Of a stretch of 64,000 nucleotides of DNA, positions 1-11,095 are shown in pieces. The stretch comes from Rapana venosa. Its lineage: Eukaryota > Mollusca > Gastropoda > Neogastropoda > Muricidae. The number at the start of each line of letters is the position of its first letter. Positions within the stretch are counted from its first letter, which is position 1. The position numbers were made by a program, and so were the translations under genes. The notes under the pieces are model-generated. The model made no database searches. It worked only from the letters and a program-made list of their open reading frames with translations, and was not told where the DNA came from. Location: positions 7,743,291 through 7,807,290 of the forward strand of contig CM054157.1 of the NCBI GenBank assembly GCA_028751875.1. The letters run 5' to 3'.

Positions 1-1301
1 CCAATGATCTCCTTCCCACTTTTCAATCTGCCTATCGCCCCAACCACAGCACCGAAACCACCCTAGTCCATACTTTAGATACACTTCTACTTGCTTCTGA
101 TGCAGGAAAAATCTCCCTCCTCACTCTTCTTGACTTATCTGCAGCCTTTGATACCATAGATCACTCAATTCTTCTTTCTCGCCTCCAAAATACGTTTGGT
201 ATTAATGGCACAGCCCTCACCTGGTTTACTTCATACCTCACAGACCGGTTCCAGAAAGTTATTGTAAACAAAATTCAATCAAAACCTGTCAAAATGGAAT
301 GTGGAGTCCCGCAGGGATCAGTCCTGGGCCCTGTTCTCTTTACTCTCTACACTGCTCCACTCTCACATATAATAAACAACCACCCTATTGATCATCATTT
401 CTATGCCGATGATACTCAACTTCAGTGCAGCGATACTGTTGAAAACTTGCCTTCCCTCCTGACAAATATGTCCTACTGCCTTCAAGACATTCAAAACTGG
501 ATGACTCAGAACAAGTTACAACTTAATGCTGATAAAACCGAAGCCATGCTCATAGGGACCCAACATAAACTTTCCTCTATCACAAAAACTTCAATAGAAT
601 TCGGCAATACGTCAGTTCCTTTGTCCAACTCTGTGAAGTATTTAGGAGTAGTTCTTGACAAAACACTCTCTATGAAAAAATTCATCACCCAGACCTGCCA
701 GTCTTGCTACTATCAATTACGGTGCATAAGCGCGATTCGCAAGTATTTGTCCACTGATGCAACTTCCAAGCTTGTCACATCTCTCATTCTTTCACGTTTA
801 GACTACTGTAATTCTCTTTTGGCTGGCCTACCAGCATCATCTATCCACTCTCTTCAACGCATACAAAACTCTGCAGCTCGACTGGTCCTAAGAAAGAAAA
901 AATCTGAACACATCACTCCTCTTCTGCGATCTCTTCACTGGTTGCCTGTCTCACAAAGACTGGAGTATAAAATCAATACCCTCTGTTTCAAATGTTTCCA
1001 CAAATCTGCACCCTCTTATCTCTGTAACTGTCTTCACCTGTACACTCCATCCCGTTCCCTTCGTTCAGCCGCAGATACTTTGTGCTTTCGAACACCAGAT
1101 TCAAACAAACCACTGTTGGCCGTCGCTCCTTCTCTGTTTCTGGTCCATCCACCTGGAATGACCTCCCTCTTTCACTTCGTCAAAAGCCTTCACTTGATTC
1201 CTTCAAATCCAGCCTCAAAACACACTTATTTCCTACCTGAGACTTTCCCCCCACATATTTGTCCCTAATTTTCAACAGCATCTTTCACCTTCTAAGTGTT
1301 G

Positions 1302-1383
<82 letters not shown>

Positions 1384-1557
1384 TGTGTGTGTGTGTGTGC
1401 GTGCGTGTGGCGTGCGTAGTGCGCGCGCATGGATTTGAAATCTGTTGCTCATTATGTTTAAGGAGAGTTGCATGCCTGTAAATGATTGAGTGCAAGCGCT
1501 TCGATTTGTTTGTTTTTTACAAGATTCAGCGCTATATAAATTCCATATATTATTATT
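1..1557 (+). mobile_element. L2/CR1-like non-LTR retrotransposon, 3' part (LINE copy 1)
   Basis: The window opens inside a LINE whose reverse transcriptase frame is already open at base 3. Coding runs to 1268, followed by a 3' UTR with a long (GT)n stretch (about 1303-1416) and a conserved 3' tail (about 1484-1557) containing GCGCTATATAAATTCCAT and ending in a few TTA units. Copies at 9571 and 41849 share the C-terminal coding end, the (GT)n and the tail, which fixes the element's 3' end. No LTR is present. The L2/CR1 assignment rests on the RT motifs and on the C-terminal HWLPV-type region, and is an inference. Confidence 0.88.
3..1268 (+). pseudogene. LINE reverse transcriptase, 5' incomplete, late frameshift
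   Basis: This is the RT of LINE copy 1; it would copy element RNA onto nicked chromosomal DNA. The 5' end lies outside the window. Seen in order: fingers motif QSAYRPNHST near base 30; motif A with LLDLSAAFDTIDH, first Asp at 132-134; GVPQGSVLGP near 297-330; catalytic YADD at 402-413; and the C-terminal stretch LHWLPVSQRLEYKINTLCF near 930-990 that follows RT in L2/CR1/Rex-type LINEs. Beyond about base 1096 the frame is wrong: the copy at 41849 has one extra C in the same place and continues in the conserved frame through STWNDLPLSLRQKPS. Copy 1 therefore carries a one-base deletion near 1096 and ends in an aberrant tail. The catalytic core looks intact. Confidence 0.85.
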
Positions 1558-1609
1558 ATTTATCTATCTATCTATGTATGTATCTATGTATCTATGTATC
1601 TATGTATCG

Positions 1610-1642
<33 letters not shown>

Positions 1643-1760
1643 CCTATCTATCTATCTATCTATCTATCTCATACACACACAGGCACACACATATGTAGTT
1701 ACCTATATATCTGTCTGTCTGTCTTTCTATCCATCTATCTATCTATATTATACATCTATG
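1558..1760. repeat. (TATC)n microsatellite beside LINE 3' end
   Basis: Imperfect TATC/TATG tetranucleotides run directly out of the LINE tail, with a short CA patch at about 1674-1690. It probably grew from the A/T-rich retrotransposition tail. Confidence 0.9.
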
Positions 1761-2339
1761 CAAGATTTATAAAAAAAAAGACGCACATTTAGGAAAGACA
1801 AAAGCCCCCAGAGAAAAAACCTTAGCAACAGATAAAATGAATAAAAAGACACCTTTCAACAACACCCCCTCCCCTAAACAAACATACAATAAAAAAAACA
1901 CCTAAACAGAACAGGTTTACAGACAAACACAGACATCAAGAAGAAAAAACAACAACGGAGAAATCAGACCAATCAACAAACAGGGCAAAGACCCCCCCTC
2001 TCCCCCCTCTCCCCCCCCACCCGCCAGACATTATGCGAAAGGGCCAAACTGGTGTCTTTCCATATCTTTCCCCTTCCCGTTGCGTGACAGGCGAAATGAG
2101 GCCTTCTCATGCCATCCTACCCCCCTTCTGCCCTCCCCCCCCCCCACCCTCCCGCCACCCTACTCCTGCTGTGCCCTCATATTTCCTTCCCCCTCTCTTC
2201 ATTCCCTCGCCTCCATCCCTCTCTCCCATCTCTCTCTGTGTATCTCTCTTTCTCTCTCTCTCTCTGTGTATCTCTCTCTGTGTATCTCTCGCTCTCTGTA
2301 TCTCTCTCTCTCTTTGTATCTCTCTCTGTCTCTGTCTCT

Positions 2340-2378
<39 letters not shown>
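1761..2378. other. Gene-free stretch, A-rich then C/T-rich
   Basis: A-rich DNA (1765-1990) gives way to poly-C patches and imperfect CT/TGTATCTC repeats up to the SINE at 2379. Frames that stay open here are low-complexity Ser/Pro/Leu and have no coding features. Confidence 0.75.
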
Positions 2379-2380
<2 letters not shown>

Positions 2381-2735
2381 GAGGACGGGATAGCCTTGGT
2401 GGTTAGAGTGATGTATTCGTGATCTGCTGACCCGGGTTCGAATCTCGTTCAGGAGGATTTTTTCCCTCTGGAGTTAACATCAGTGCCGACTCCACTCTCC
2501 CCAAAGTCCTTCGGATGAGACTATAAACCGAGGTCCCGTGTGAGAACGCACGCAGAAACGTTAAAACCCGTTCCGCTTTTCGGAAGAGTAGGCCATTTCT
2601 ACTTATTTAGGCGTTTAACGGCAGGGTGGTGGAGGAGTAGGTGGGAACGGATGACAAAATTTTTACAAAACTGCATACACCCGGGGTTGAGTGCTTATTC
2701 CATTATCCTCGAAATAAAAGAATAAAATAAAATAG
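2379..2735 (+). mobile_element. SINE-B, near full length
   Basis: It begins with a tRNA-like head (A box TAGCCTTGGTGGTTAGAG, B box GGGTTCGAATCTC). Then come the SINE-B body (CTGGAGTTAACATCAGTGCC), the shared core with TTCGGATGAGACTATAAACC near 2512, and the 3' end TTATTCCATTATCCTCG followed by an AAAATAAA-type tail. An unusual ~50-bp segment near 2600-2645 replaces the usual CACACAATGGCC region. Confidence 0.9.
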
Positions 2736-2932
2736 ATAGATGTATTTTCCTGTGATGACAATCCTTCTCTCCTCTAGGTTTCTTTGACAACAGTTTTTCC
2801 CTTCACTTCTTCTAAGAGTGAGTAAGCCTTAGAGAAGAGAAGGGAAGGGAAGGTTTTGATGTCCATTTTCTTCTGCTTTTTTGAGGGGAGTTCTTGCTTG
2901 TTTGTTTATTTGCATGTCTGGCGTTCTGCTTG

Positions 2933-2935
<3 letters not shown>

Positions 2936-3017
<82 letters not shown>
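2936..3017. repeat. (CT)n microsatellite
   Basis: A nearly perfect CT tract with one early interruption. GA on the minus strand gives a meaningless open frame. Confidence 0.95.
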
Positions 3018-3967
<950 letters not shown>

Positions 3968-4329
3968 GCAGCCTGTGCACATATTTTATTACCTGTAGTA
4001 TAGCTTTTATGATGACTGAAACAGTGGGAACAAACTGTTTAATTTTTTTTCACTGTGTGTGTGTGTGTGTGTGTGTGCGGTATTTCTTGAAATTTCAGTT
4101 GTTTTTCACAAGTGTAGATTATGTCTTTTGAAGAAATGTGTATACTTAAAGAAAAAGTATTTAGTCCTTAATACTGTTTGCTTATGATTTTGCGATGAAA
4201 TCTTGCTTTTCAGTTCCTGTTAGTATTCATTTTATTTTTGGGTGTATTGCTGTTAGGTTTATTAGGTTTATTCTCCTGTTCAATTTGTTTGTAATCCTCC
4301 ATACCCCAAAAGGGGTGAAAGGAATTAAA

Positions 4330-4340
4330 TCTCTCTCTCT

Positions 4341-4389
<49 letters not shown>

Positions 4390-4473
4390 CTTTTATATCG
4401 AGGATAATGGAATAAGCACTCATGTGCTTTTTCCATCCGGCCCCCCGTGTGTATGCAGTTTTGTAATGTCATC

Positions 4474-4539
<66 letters not shown>

Positions 4540-4558
4540 CCCTCTCTCTTGTTTAACA
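4330..4558. repeat. CT tracts flanking a SINE-B 3' end
   Basis: CT repeats occupy about 4330-4388 and 4473-4548 on either side of the SINE-B remnant. The second runs directly into a plausible splice acceptor (TTGTTTAACAG) at 4559, so it would serve as its polypyrimidine tract. Confidence 0.85.
4388..4475 (-). mobile_element. SINE-B 3'-end fragment
   Basis: Read on the minus strand it ends CATGAGTGCTTATTCCATTA then TCCTCGATATAAAAGAA, the SINE-B 3' end. The tRNA head and core are missing. Confidence 0.85.
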
Positions 4559-4559
4559 G

Positions 4560-5164
4560 ACAGCAAGATCGGTGTGTCTTCTGAGGTGTCTGATGTGCAG
4601 GAAGAGCTGACAGTTGGCTGCACAGTGGATGGCTCTGATACTGGTATTGTCAAGTCAAGTCAAGTCAAAATTTTATTTCCAGATGGTACATTGAATAAGC
4701 AATGCATTTGCTTTTTTTCATCAAGCCATCTATCTAAGAACAAATTTCGTAATGATTATACTAAGACACTACATTATTGCATTACATTGCATTGCATTAT
4801 TGTGAAACAGTATGTGTCTACTCTAACTGACAAACGTGTGCAGCATCGATTACGGGACAGCAAGAGAAACACACGGTTTCGAAAGGTTGTGGTACATAGT
4901 TCAGGCGATCAAAACATTGTGATGTGTGAATCGGATGACATCGCCCTGGAATACTCTTGTAATGGAGATACTGGCGAGGAATTTAAGTGGGGTGTTCTGG
5001 TACATCAAGCAAGAAGAGAAAAACATGTTGCCAGAGAAACATGTCAGGCTGCCAGACTTCGTAAAGGGAAGCAGCATCCTAACACACAACACGCAGAGAC
5101 AGTGGCGAGTGCTGAGCGGGAATTACATCTACTTCGGGACCTGATCCGGTTTTACATGGGCTGA
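4560..5164 (+). CDS. Candidate terminal exon carrying an in-frame retroelement insertion
   Basis: An acceptor (polypyrimidine CT tract then TTTAACAG) ends at 4559. From there a frame stays open to the TGA at 5162-5164, and AATAAA follows at 5345. The first ~28 codons (SKIGVSSEVSDVQEELTVGC...) are non-repetitive. Bases 4651-4797 belong to a dispersed retroelement 3' end flanked by TATTGT on both sides. The step between the two TATTGT copies is 153 bp, or 51 codons, so the frame is kept with no stop. The part after it (RDSKRNTRFRKVVVHSSGDQ...) includes a Cys-x9-Trp spacing that could suggest an Ig-like fold, but I do not recognise the family. Against a host gene: the region ends in AATAAATTTTGTCAATTGTC with short repeats, as some LINE 3' ends do. 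No upstream exon was identified. Confidence 0.35.
4651..4797 (-). mobile_element. Short-tandem-tailed retroelement 3' end, (TTGAC)n tail, with TSD
   Basis: On the + strand it starts with GTCAA units, then ATTTTATTTCCAGATGGTAC. Read on the minus strand this is a 3' end with a (TTGAC)n tail. The same ~130 bp recurs at 48606 with only a few differences, and in diverged form at 60843. TATTGT at 4645-4650 and 4798-4803 is the likely target-site duplication. Confidence 0.75.
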
Positions 5165-5344
5165 CTTCGCTGGCTGCAGACTGGAAAAGGAAAGGCTGTT
5201 TTGAAAATTGAGACAGGACAATAATGTATCGAATCTTGATGTACATACCACTACTGCCATGGTTTCCATGTCATTGTAATCACGTCGCGTTCGATATCGT
5301 TTGTTACCGCGCAGCAGCGCTATATGGCTTGATTGCTAAATAGC

Positions 5345-5350
5345 AATAAA
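5345..5350 (+). promoter_or_regulatory. Candidate polyadenylation signal AATAAA
   Basis: AATAAA lies about 180 bp after the stop at 5164 and is followed by T-rich repeats TTTTGTCAATTGTC. It suits either a host 3' UTR or a retroelement 3' end. Confidence 0.4.
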
Positions 5351-5370
5351 TTTTGTCAATTGTCAATTTT

Positions 5371-5838
5371 GTCAATTGTCTCTCTCTTGTTTATTCATTT
5401 GCTTTGTTTATTTTTGTGGTATTTCATTGGCCTCCTAGATTTATCAATATATGAATGGCTATTTGAATGATTCATTTCATTGTATCCCACATTAACTTGT
5501 TTATCACTTTATTGATTTATTTGTGTTTGTTTCATTCTTTTCCCCATGAGGGTCTGGTGTAAAGAAGCCTCTGGCTTATCCATTTACCCTCATTAAAATA
5601 TTCGTGTTCGAGTTCGAGTTCTCTCTCTCTCTTTTCCCCTCTCTTCTCTCTCTCTCTCTCTCTCTCTCTCCCCTCTCTCTCTCTCTCTCTCTGTTAGGCT
5701 TATTTCTGACATGCTGCTGGTGCTTCTGTTGTCATCCGCTCATTTACATTCCATCAGGTACAGCCCCAGTCTGTCCTACCATCAGTACCAGCTGTTCATG
5801 CAGAGCCATCGTTTAGGTTACCACCCTGAGAAGACCCT
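5371..5838. other. AT-rich spacer with CT tract
   Basis: No coding or RNA gene is visible. CT repeats at about 5618-5692 are the only structured part before the SINE-A at 5839. Confidence 0.6.
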
Positions 5839-6132
5839 GGACGGGATAGCTCAGTGGTCGGAGCACTCGCTTTCCCCCAGCCAAGTTAAGCAGCGTCGAG
5901 CGTGGTTACCACTTGGATGGCTGACCGTTTGCGCGCCTTGGCTTCAGTACAGTTCCCCCAGTTCACCCAGCTGTAAATGGGTACCTGCCCTCTTTAGGGT
6001 CAGGGAAGGTAAAGCAGCAAGGGAGAGGAGATGGGCGCCGCCCTCAATATGCTGGCCCTAGAGAAGTGAGGTCTCTGACGCCTCGCTCCCCTACGACCTT
6101 ATAGGTTATGGGACTCCTTTACCTTACCTTTT
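5839..6132 (+). mobile_element. SINE-A (tRNA/5S rRNA chimeric), full length
   Basis: The head GGACGGGATAGCTCAGTGG resembles a tRNA 5' half with a pol III A box. It is followed not by a tRNA B box but by AAGTTAAGCAGCGTCGAGC and a TTGGATGG-TGACCG segment (TGGCTGACCG here), closely like the internal control region of animal 5S rRNA. A body with GTAAATGGGTACCTG and CGCCGCCCTCAATATGC follows, ending in TTTACCTTACCTTT. The copy at 12899 is nearly identical. Confidence 0.88.
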
Positions 6133-6183
6133 AGCTGTCATGTCCAATATTCGTGTTTGTTCTGATCTATCGTACCTTCTTCT

Positions 6184-7594
6184 TTGTTAAGCGGCTAAGA
6201 CAGCAACTGCTAGTGTCTGTCATATGAGCAAAAATGCGTTGCGCTTGTTGTTAAGCGGCTATGACAGCAAACTACTATTGTCTGTCATATGAGCAAAAAT
6301 GCGTTGCGCTTGTTGTTAAGCGGCTAAGACAGCAATGTTGTTGTCTGTTCATATGAGCAAAAATGCGTTGCGTTTGTTGTTAAGCGTTTAAGACAGCAAA
6401 AATGCGTTGGGCTGTTGTTAAGCGGCTAAGACAGCAAACTACCATTGTCTGTCATAATGAGCAAAATGCGTTGCGCTGTTGTTAAGTAAGCGACTATGAT
6501 AGCAGCTACTATTGTCTGTCATATGAGCAAAAATGCGTTGCGATGTTGTTAAGCGGCTAAGACAGCAAACTACTATTGTCTGTCACGTGAGCAAAAATGC
6601 GTTGCGATGTTGTTAAGTAAGCGTCTAAGACAGCAAACTGCTGTTGTCTGTCATATGAGCAAAAATGCGTTGGGCTGTTGTTAAGCCGCTGAAACAGCAA
6701 CTACTATTGACTGTCACGTGAGCAAAAATGCATTGCGCTTGTTGTTAAGCGTTTAAGACAGCAAACTGCTATTGTCTGTCATATGAGCAAAAATGCGTTG
6801 CGCTTGTTGTTAAGCGGCTATGACAGCAAACTACTATTGTCTGTCATATGAGCAAAAATGCGTTGCGCTTGTTGTTAAGCGGCTAAGACAGCAACTGTTG
6901 TTGTCTGTCATATGAGCAAAAATGCGTTGCGTTTGTTGTTAAGCGTTTAAGACAGCAAAAATGCGTTGGGCTGTTGTTAAGCGGCTAAGACAGCAAACTA
7001 CCATTGTCTGTCATATGAGCAAAAATGCGTTGCGCTGTTGTTAAGTAAGCGACTATGATAGCAGCTACTATTGTCTGTCATATGAGCAAAAATGCGTTGC
7101 GATGTTGTTAAGCGGCTAAGACAGCAAACTACTATTGTCTGTCACGTGAGCAACTATTGTTGTCTGTCATTTGAGCAAAAATGCGTTGCGCTTGTTGTTA
7201 AGCCGCTGAAACAGCAACTACTATTATCTGTCACGTGAGCAAAAATGCGTTGCGATGTTGTTGAGCGGTTAAGATAGCAACTACTATTGTCTGTCATATG
7301 CGCAAAAATGCGTTGCGCTTGTTGTTAAGCGCTAAGACAGCAACTACTATAGTCTGTCATATGAGCAAAATGCCTTGCGCTTGTTGTTAAGTAAGCGGCT
7401 AAGACAGCAAACTACTATTGTCTGTCATATGAGCAAAAATGCGTTGCGATGTTGTTGAGCGGCTAAGACAGCAACTACTATTGTCTGTCATATGAGCAAA
7501 AATGCGTAGCGCTTGTTGTCAAGCCCTAAGACAGCAACTACCATTGTCTGTTATATGAGCAAAAATGCGTTGCACTTGTTGTGAAGCGGCTGAT
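6184..7594. repeat. ~62-66 bp minisatellite, about 22 units, with higher-order duplication
   Basis: The unit reads roughly TTGTTAAGCGGCTAAGACAG, CAACTACTATTGTCTGTC, ATATGAGCAAAAATGCGTTG. GACAGCAA and TTGTCTGTC within each unit can pair as a small hairpin. Some units are short (about 40 bp, lacking the hairpin) or carry an extra GTAA. A multi-unit block from about 6238 to 6590 recurs at about 6798-7150 in the same order, including its odd units. No coding frame is supported. Confidence 0.95.
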
Positions 7595-8159
7595 AAGTCA
7601 GGCCCAGTGCATCTAACTTCGGCGTGGGAGAGAAAAAGTGTTATGTCTAATGGTGGTTGTCTGCTCTGATCCATCAGATCTTATTCTTCGTCAAAAGCTC
7701 AGACACCATCTACTGTTGAATGTCACATGAGTGAACATGCATTGCTCTGCCATGAAGCCCCTGACAAGTCTGGCCCAGCACATCCGACTTCCATGCGGAA
7801 GAGAGCTGTTATATTCTAAATCCTTTTGGAAAAAAAGGGCAGGAGAATGGACCAAGAAGGCAGAAAACTGACAAAAAGGAGGTGACAAGAAGAAAAGGAC
7901 AAGGCAGAATCTAAGAGAAGGATAGAAAAGAGGGAATTTTCGAGCACAGAATTTCCTGAAGGTGGGGATGCTATTCACGCTGACAGGCCCCTGGCATCCC
8001 CACGGGGGAGATATAGATCCACCCTATGCAGGGCACCCTTTTTTGCAGCCCTTACTGACGACAATAATAACTTACTTGGAGTATCAGACTGAATGAGACA
8101 ACTAGGCCTGGATGGTGACTATCATCATATTGTATTGTGTTGCTTTGTATCGTACTGTA
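7595..8159. other. Array flank with diverged duplicate and a dispersed repeat
   Basis: The last array unit runs into GATAAGTCAGGCCCAGTGCATC. A diverged duplicate of unit plus flank lies at about 7695-7800 (CACATGAGTGAACATGCATTG then GACAAGTCTGGCCCAGCACATC). Bases 8050-8125 (CTGACGACAATAATAACTTA) resemble 43780-43855 and look like another dispersed repeat. Confidence 0.65.
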
Positions 8160-8692
8160 ATGTCCTGATAAGTGCTGTACTGCACTGCACTGCACTGTAC
8201 TGTGTTGTACTGTACTGCGATGTACTGTATTGCACTGTCCTGTATTGTACTGTGCTGCACTGTACTGCATTGTACTGTTTTGCACTGTACTGTACTGATT
8301 TGCAATGTACTGCACTGTACTGTACTGTGTTGTAATGTACTGCACTGCACTGTACTGTGTTGTACAGTGCTGCAATGTACTGTATTGTCCTGTCCTGTAT
8401 TGTACTGTGCTGCACTGTACTGCAATGTACTGTATTGCACTGTACTGTACTGTATTGCAATGTACTGCACTGTACTGTACTGTACTGTGTTGTAATGTAC
8501 TGCACTGCACTGTGTTGTACTGTGCTGCAATGTACTGTATTGTCCTGTCCTGTATTGTACTGTGCTGCACTGTACTGCAATGTACTGTATTGCACTGTAC
8601 TGTATTGCAATGTATTTCACTACACTGTACTGTAGTGTGTTGTACCGTACTGCACTGCACTGCACTGTAACGTACCGGACTGTATTGTATAC
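8160..8692. repeat. Pentanucleotide array (CTGTA/CTGCA)n with 155-bp higher-order period
   Basis: Five-base units (TGTAC, TGCAC, TGTAT, TGCAA, TGTCC) fill about 530 bp. The marker TGTCC followed by TGTATTGTACTGTGC recurs at 8236, 8391 and 8546, a step of 155 bp or 31 units. A 5-bp unit lacking stop combinations leaves several frames open on both strands; these are not genes. Confidence 0.95.
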
Positions 8693-8710
8693 TACTTTGA
8701 GTCATAGTCA

Positions 8711-8772
8711 TAAAAAAGCTCATAAGTGCTTATTCCATTATCCTCGATATAAACGAGTAAAATATTTTTTAA
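8711..8772 (+). mobile_element. SINE-B 3'-end fragment
   Basis: It contains AGTGCTTATTCCATTATCCT then CGATATAAACGAGTAAAAT, the SINE-B terminus, with no head or core. Confidence 0.8.
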
Positions 8773-9130
8773 AAAGTAGATTTCTGTATAAAATAAGTTT
8801 TGGGCTGACCTTCCGGGGGAGAGTGTGTCACCACAACAGCAGCACCACCCATTATTAAAAAAAAATTCCTGTCTTCATGTGTACTTGTTACCCTATCAGA
8901 GTGACTTTCTTCTACCAAAATTTACCAGGGACAACTCTCTTACAACCGTAGGATATTTTACGCGTGCTGAATGCCTGTTTCACAAAAAGGACATCGGTTT
9001 TATCGTCCTTTCCAAAAAAAACTTGCACCCAGACTTACCACTGGATACAGGAAAAGCTTGGGCATAAACGGGCTGGGATCCAACCCGCACTTTAGTAGCT
9101 GTCTACGAGGAAGTTGCGTTACTACTCTTT
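8773..9130 (-). mobile_element. SINE-C, old diverged copy
   Basis: In minus orientation it keeps the SINE-C order: a degenerate tRNA-like head near 9125-9060, TTGTCCCTGGTAAATTT near 8930, and the GTGG(C/T)GAC...CTCTCCC(C) body near 8830. The core is poorly preserved. Confidence 0.55.
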
Positions 9131-9570
9131 AAACCACGGACCCTTACAACAACAGCATATTTCACGACTCTCCATACTCTGACAGGACTTTCATTACGAC
9201 ATGAAAAGCAGGGCAGAAACCGCAACGGAGATCGATATCGATCTTCTCCTCTGCAGCTACGCCCAGGATAGGACCAGACTATTGAACCGCAGACATGGTT
9301 TTTTCTTTCTCTAAAAACCACCTGATAACCACAGTATTGATGATGATCATCATCACGATGATGAGGAGGAGGAGGAGGAGGCGGATGCTATCGAAAGTCC
9401 GGCTGGATTTAGCACAAAAGTGACAGGGCTGTCTTCCATGCCTCATTTCATAATGCAGCCTGGCTTTAATCAGGCTCCGAGTTGGTCTCTTACAATCGAT
9501 GCTCGTGTGTGCCTCGGCTAGAACCCTGAAGTTCAACCAATGGTAACATTTTGCCTACGTGACCGATTTT
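9131..9570. other. Unique sequence, no gene recognised
   Basis: A GATGATGAGGAGG patch lies at 9338-9385. Bases 9512-9568 resemble the dispersed GGCTAGAGCTCCGAAGTTCA repeat. No splice-bounded coding region is seen. Confidence 0.5.
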
Positions 9571-9798
9571 CCTAGATTCAACCAATCCACTGTTGGCCGC
9601 TGCTCTATCTCTATTTCTGGTCCATCAATCTGGAATGACCCCCCCCTCTCTCCCTTCGTGAAAAGCCTACTTACGACAGCTTTTTATCCAGCCTCAAAAC
9701 ATACCTATTTCAAACCTAAGATTTTTCCTTCTTGTTTCATCTCATATCTGTCCCTGCCTTTAAAAGCCAAAATTCCCATCACCCTGCTGAAATGTACA

Positions 9799-9866
<68 letters not shown>

Positions 9867-10000
9867 GTGTGTGTGTGTGTGTACATTTGAATTTGTTAGA
9901 ATATTGTTAATCATTGTTGGTTGCATGTGTAGGGGCGGATTGAATGGAAGCGCTCTGATTTGTAATTGCAAGAAATAGCGCTTTATAAATTCCATTTATT

Positions 10001-10047
<47 letters not shown>

Positions 10048-10062
10048 TATTATTATTATTAC

Positions 10063-10111
<49 letters not shown>
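9571..10111 (+). mobile_element. L2/CR1-like LINE copy 2, 5'-truncated 3' end
   Basis: It starts inside the C-terminal coding end; the frame TVGRCSISISGPSIWND matches the copies at 1081 and 41930. The 3' UTR has (GT)n at about 9803-9880. The tail GAAGCGCTCTGATTTG...TTTATAAATTCC ends in (ATC)n then (ATT)n to 10111. Severe 5' truncation is typical of target-primed reverse transcription. Confidence 0.85.
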
Positions 10112-10244
10112 GTTTTGTTTTAACCAACCATTAAGGTAACGGCATTCCGACTTCCGGGTCGTTGTCTAAACACAACACACCTGTGTGTGTGTGTGTATGA
10201 GTTTCTTTTTTTTACTTTTAAAAGAATCATTGTGTCATTTTATT

Positions 10245-10525
10245 CATACTTGTCACAAAACGGCATACTCTTCCTAAAGGCAGAACGGGATTTTTCGAAA
10301 CGCGCGCGCAAGATGTTCTGCGAGCGTTTTGCACAAGGAAGCTCGGTTGACAGTCTCATCGGAAGGACTTTGAAGTGGAGTCGGTACTGATGTTAACCCC
10401 AGGGTAACCCCCCCCCCCCCCCCTTAAAAACAGGTGCCTCCGTGGCGCGGCGGCTCGATCCCAGCCCCTCTGATCACGAGAGCAAAGCTCTAACCACTAG
10501 GACACCCCGGCTGCCCGATCGATTC
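10245..10525 (-). mobile_element. SINE-B, near full length, diverged
   Basis: On the minus strand the head reads GGTGTCCTAGTGGTTAGAGC with a degenerate B box (CTGGGATCGAGCC). Then follow GGGGTTAACATCAGTACCGA, a core beginning AAGTCCTTCCGATGAGACT, and GCAGAACATCTTGCGC. The terminal TTATTCCATTATCC part is lost. Confidence 0.75.
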
Positions 10526-10739
10526 TGTAAAGTAAATTTCGGAAGACTCCGTGTTTCCAGTTTCCCTATTCAGTCTTCTGCATTCTCAACTCTAGGGAAA
10601 AAGAATCGAACGGGAGCGTGAATAATCACTGCCTCTGATCCGGTCCGGGCCAAAGGGTTTTGCCAGTTATTGATGTAAGTTAAGTGCTAAGGCCTGCATC
10701 AAGATGTTGTTACGTTGTAAAACGTTATGCTGGGATTTT

Positions 10740-10814
10740 ATTCAGCCGTGACAAGCTCTTAACATAACAACGCTGAGACTGTTTTCAGCCGCGACAAGCT
10801 CTTAACATAACAAC
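10740..10814. repeat. 31-bp direct duplication
   Basis: TTCAGCCGTGACAAGCTC...TAACATAACAAC occurs twice with one mismatch, separated by about 12 bp. Confidence 0.85.
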
Positions 10815-11029
10815 CTGCCATCTCCTTTAAAAGATAAAATCTTCTGAAGTCGGAGTATGGCTACCTTTATGGCGAGGTACTAAAAAAACCCAGCACGCAC
10901 ACGCCCATTTCTCGCACAGCGTGTACTTTATCTCAGTGATTCTCAGGTGAGACAGAGTACATATGCTGGGATGGGCCTCAGAGTTTAAGCTGGGGAACGC
11001 GCAACAACAGCAACAACAACAACAACTAC

Positions 11030-11095
11030 TACTGCATTCTGACGGAACTCGAACCCACAACCTAACCACCACAGAAAATATGCTAGCGTTTAACC
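11030..11095 (-). mobile_element. tRNA-like SINE head fragment
   Basis: On the minus strand GTGGTGGTTAGGTTGTGGGT followed by TCGAGTTCCGTC resembles the A- and B-box half of a tRNA-derived SINE. The body does not match families A to D. Confidence 0.4.

Noticed and set aside
2379..2452. Possible tRNA gene (A and B boxes)
   Set aside because: The sequence continues into a SINE body, many copies exist, and acceptor and anticodon stems are not well formed. The same applies to 12899, 36048, 44460 and 51817.
6184..7594. CRISPR-like appearance of regularly spaced repeats with variable parts
   Set aside because: Units abut as a diverging minisatellite with no constant-repeat/unique-spacer structure or cas genes, and the context is animal DNA.
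8052..8723. Long open frames on both strands through the pentanucleotide array
   Set aside because: A five-base unit without stop combinations keeps several frames open; the peptides are pure repeat and lack any gene signal.
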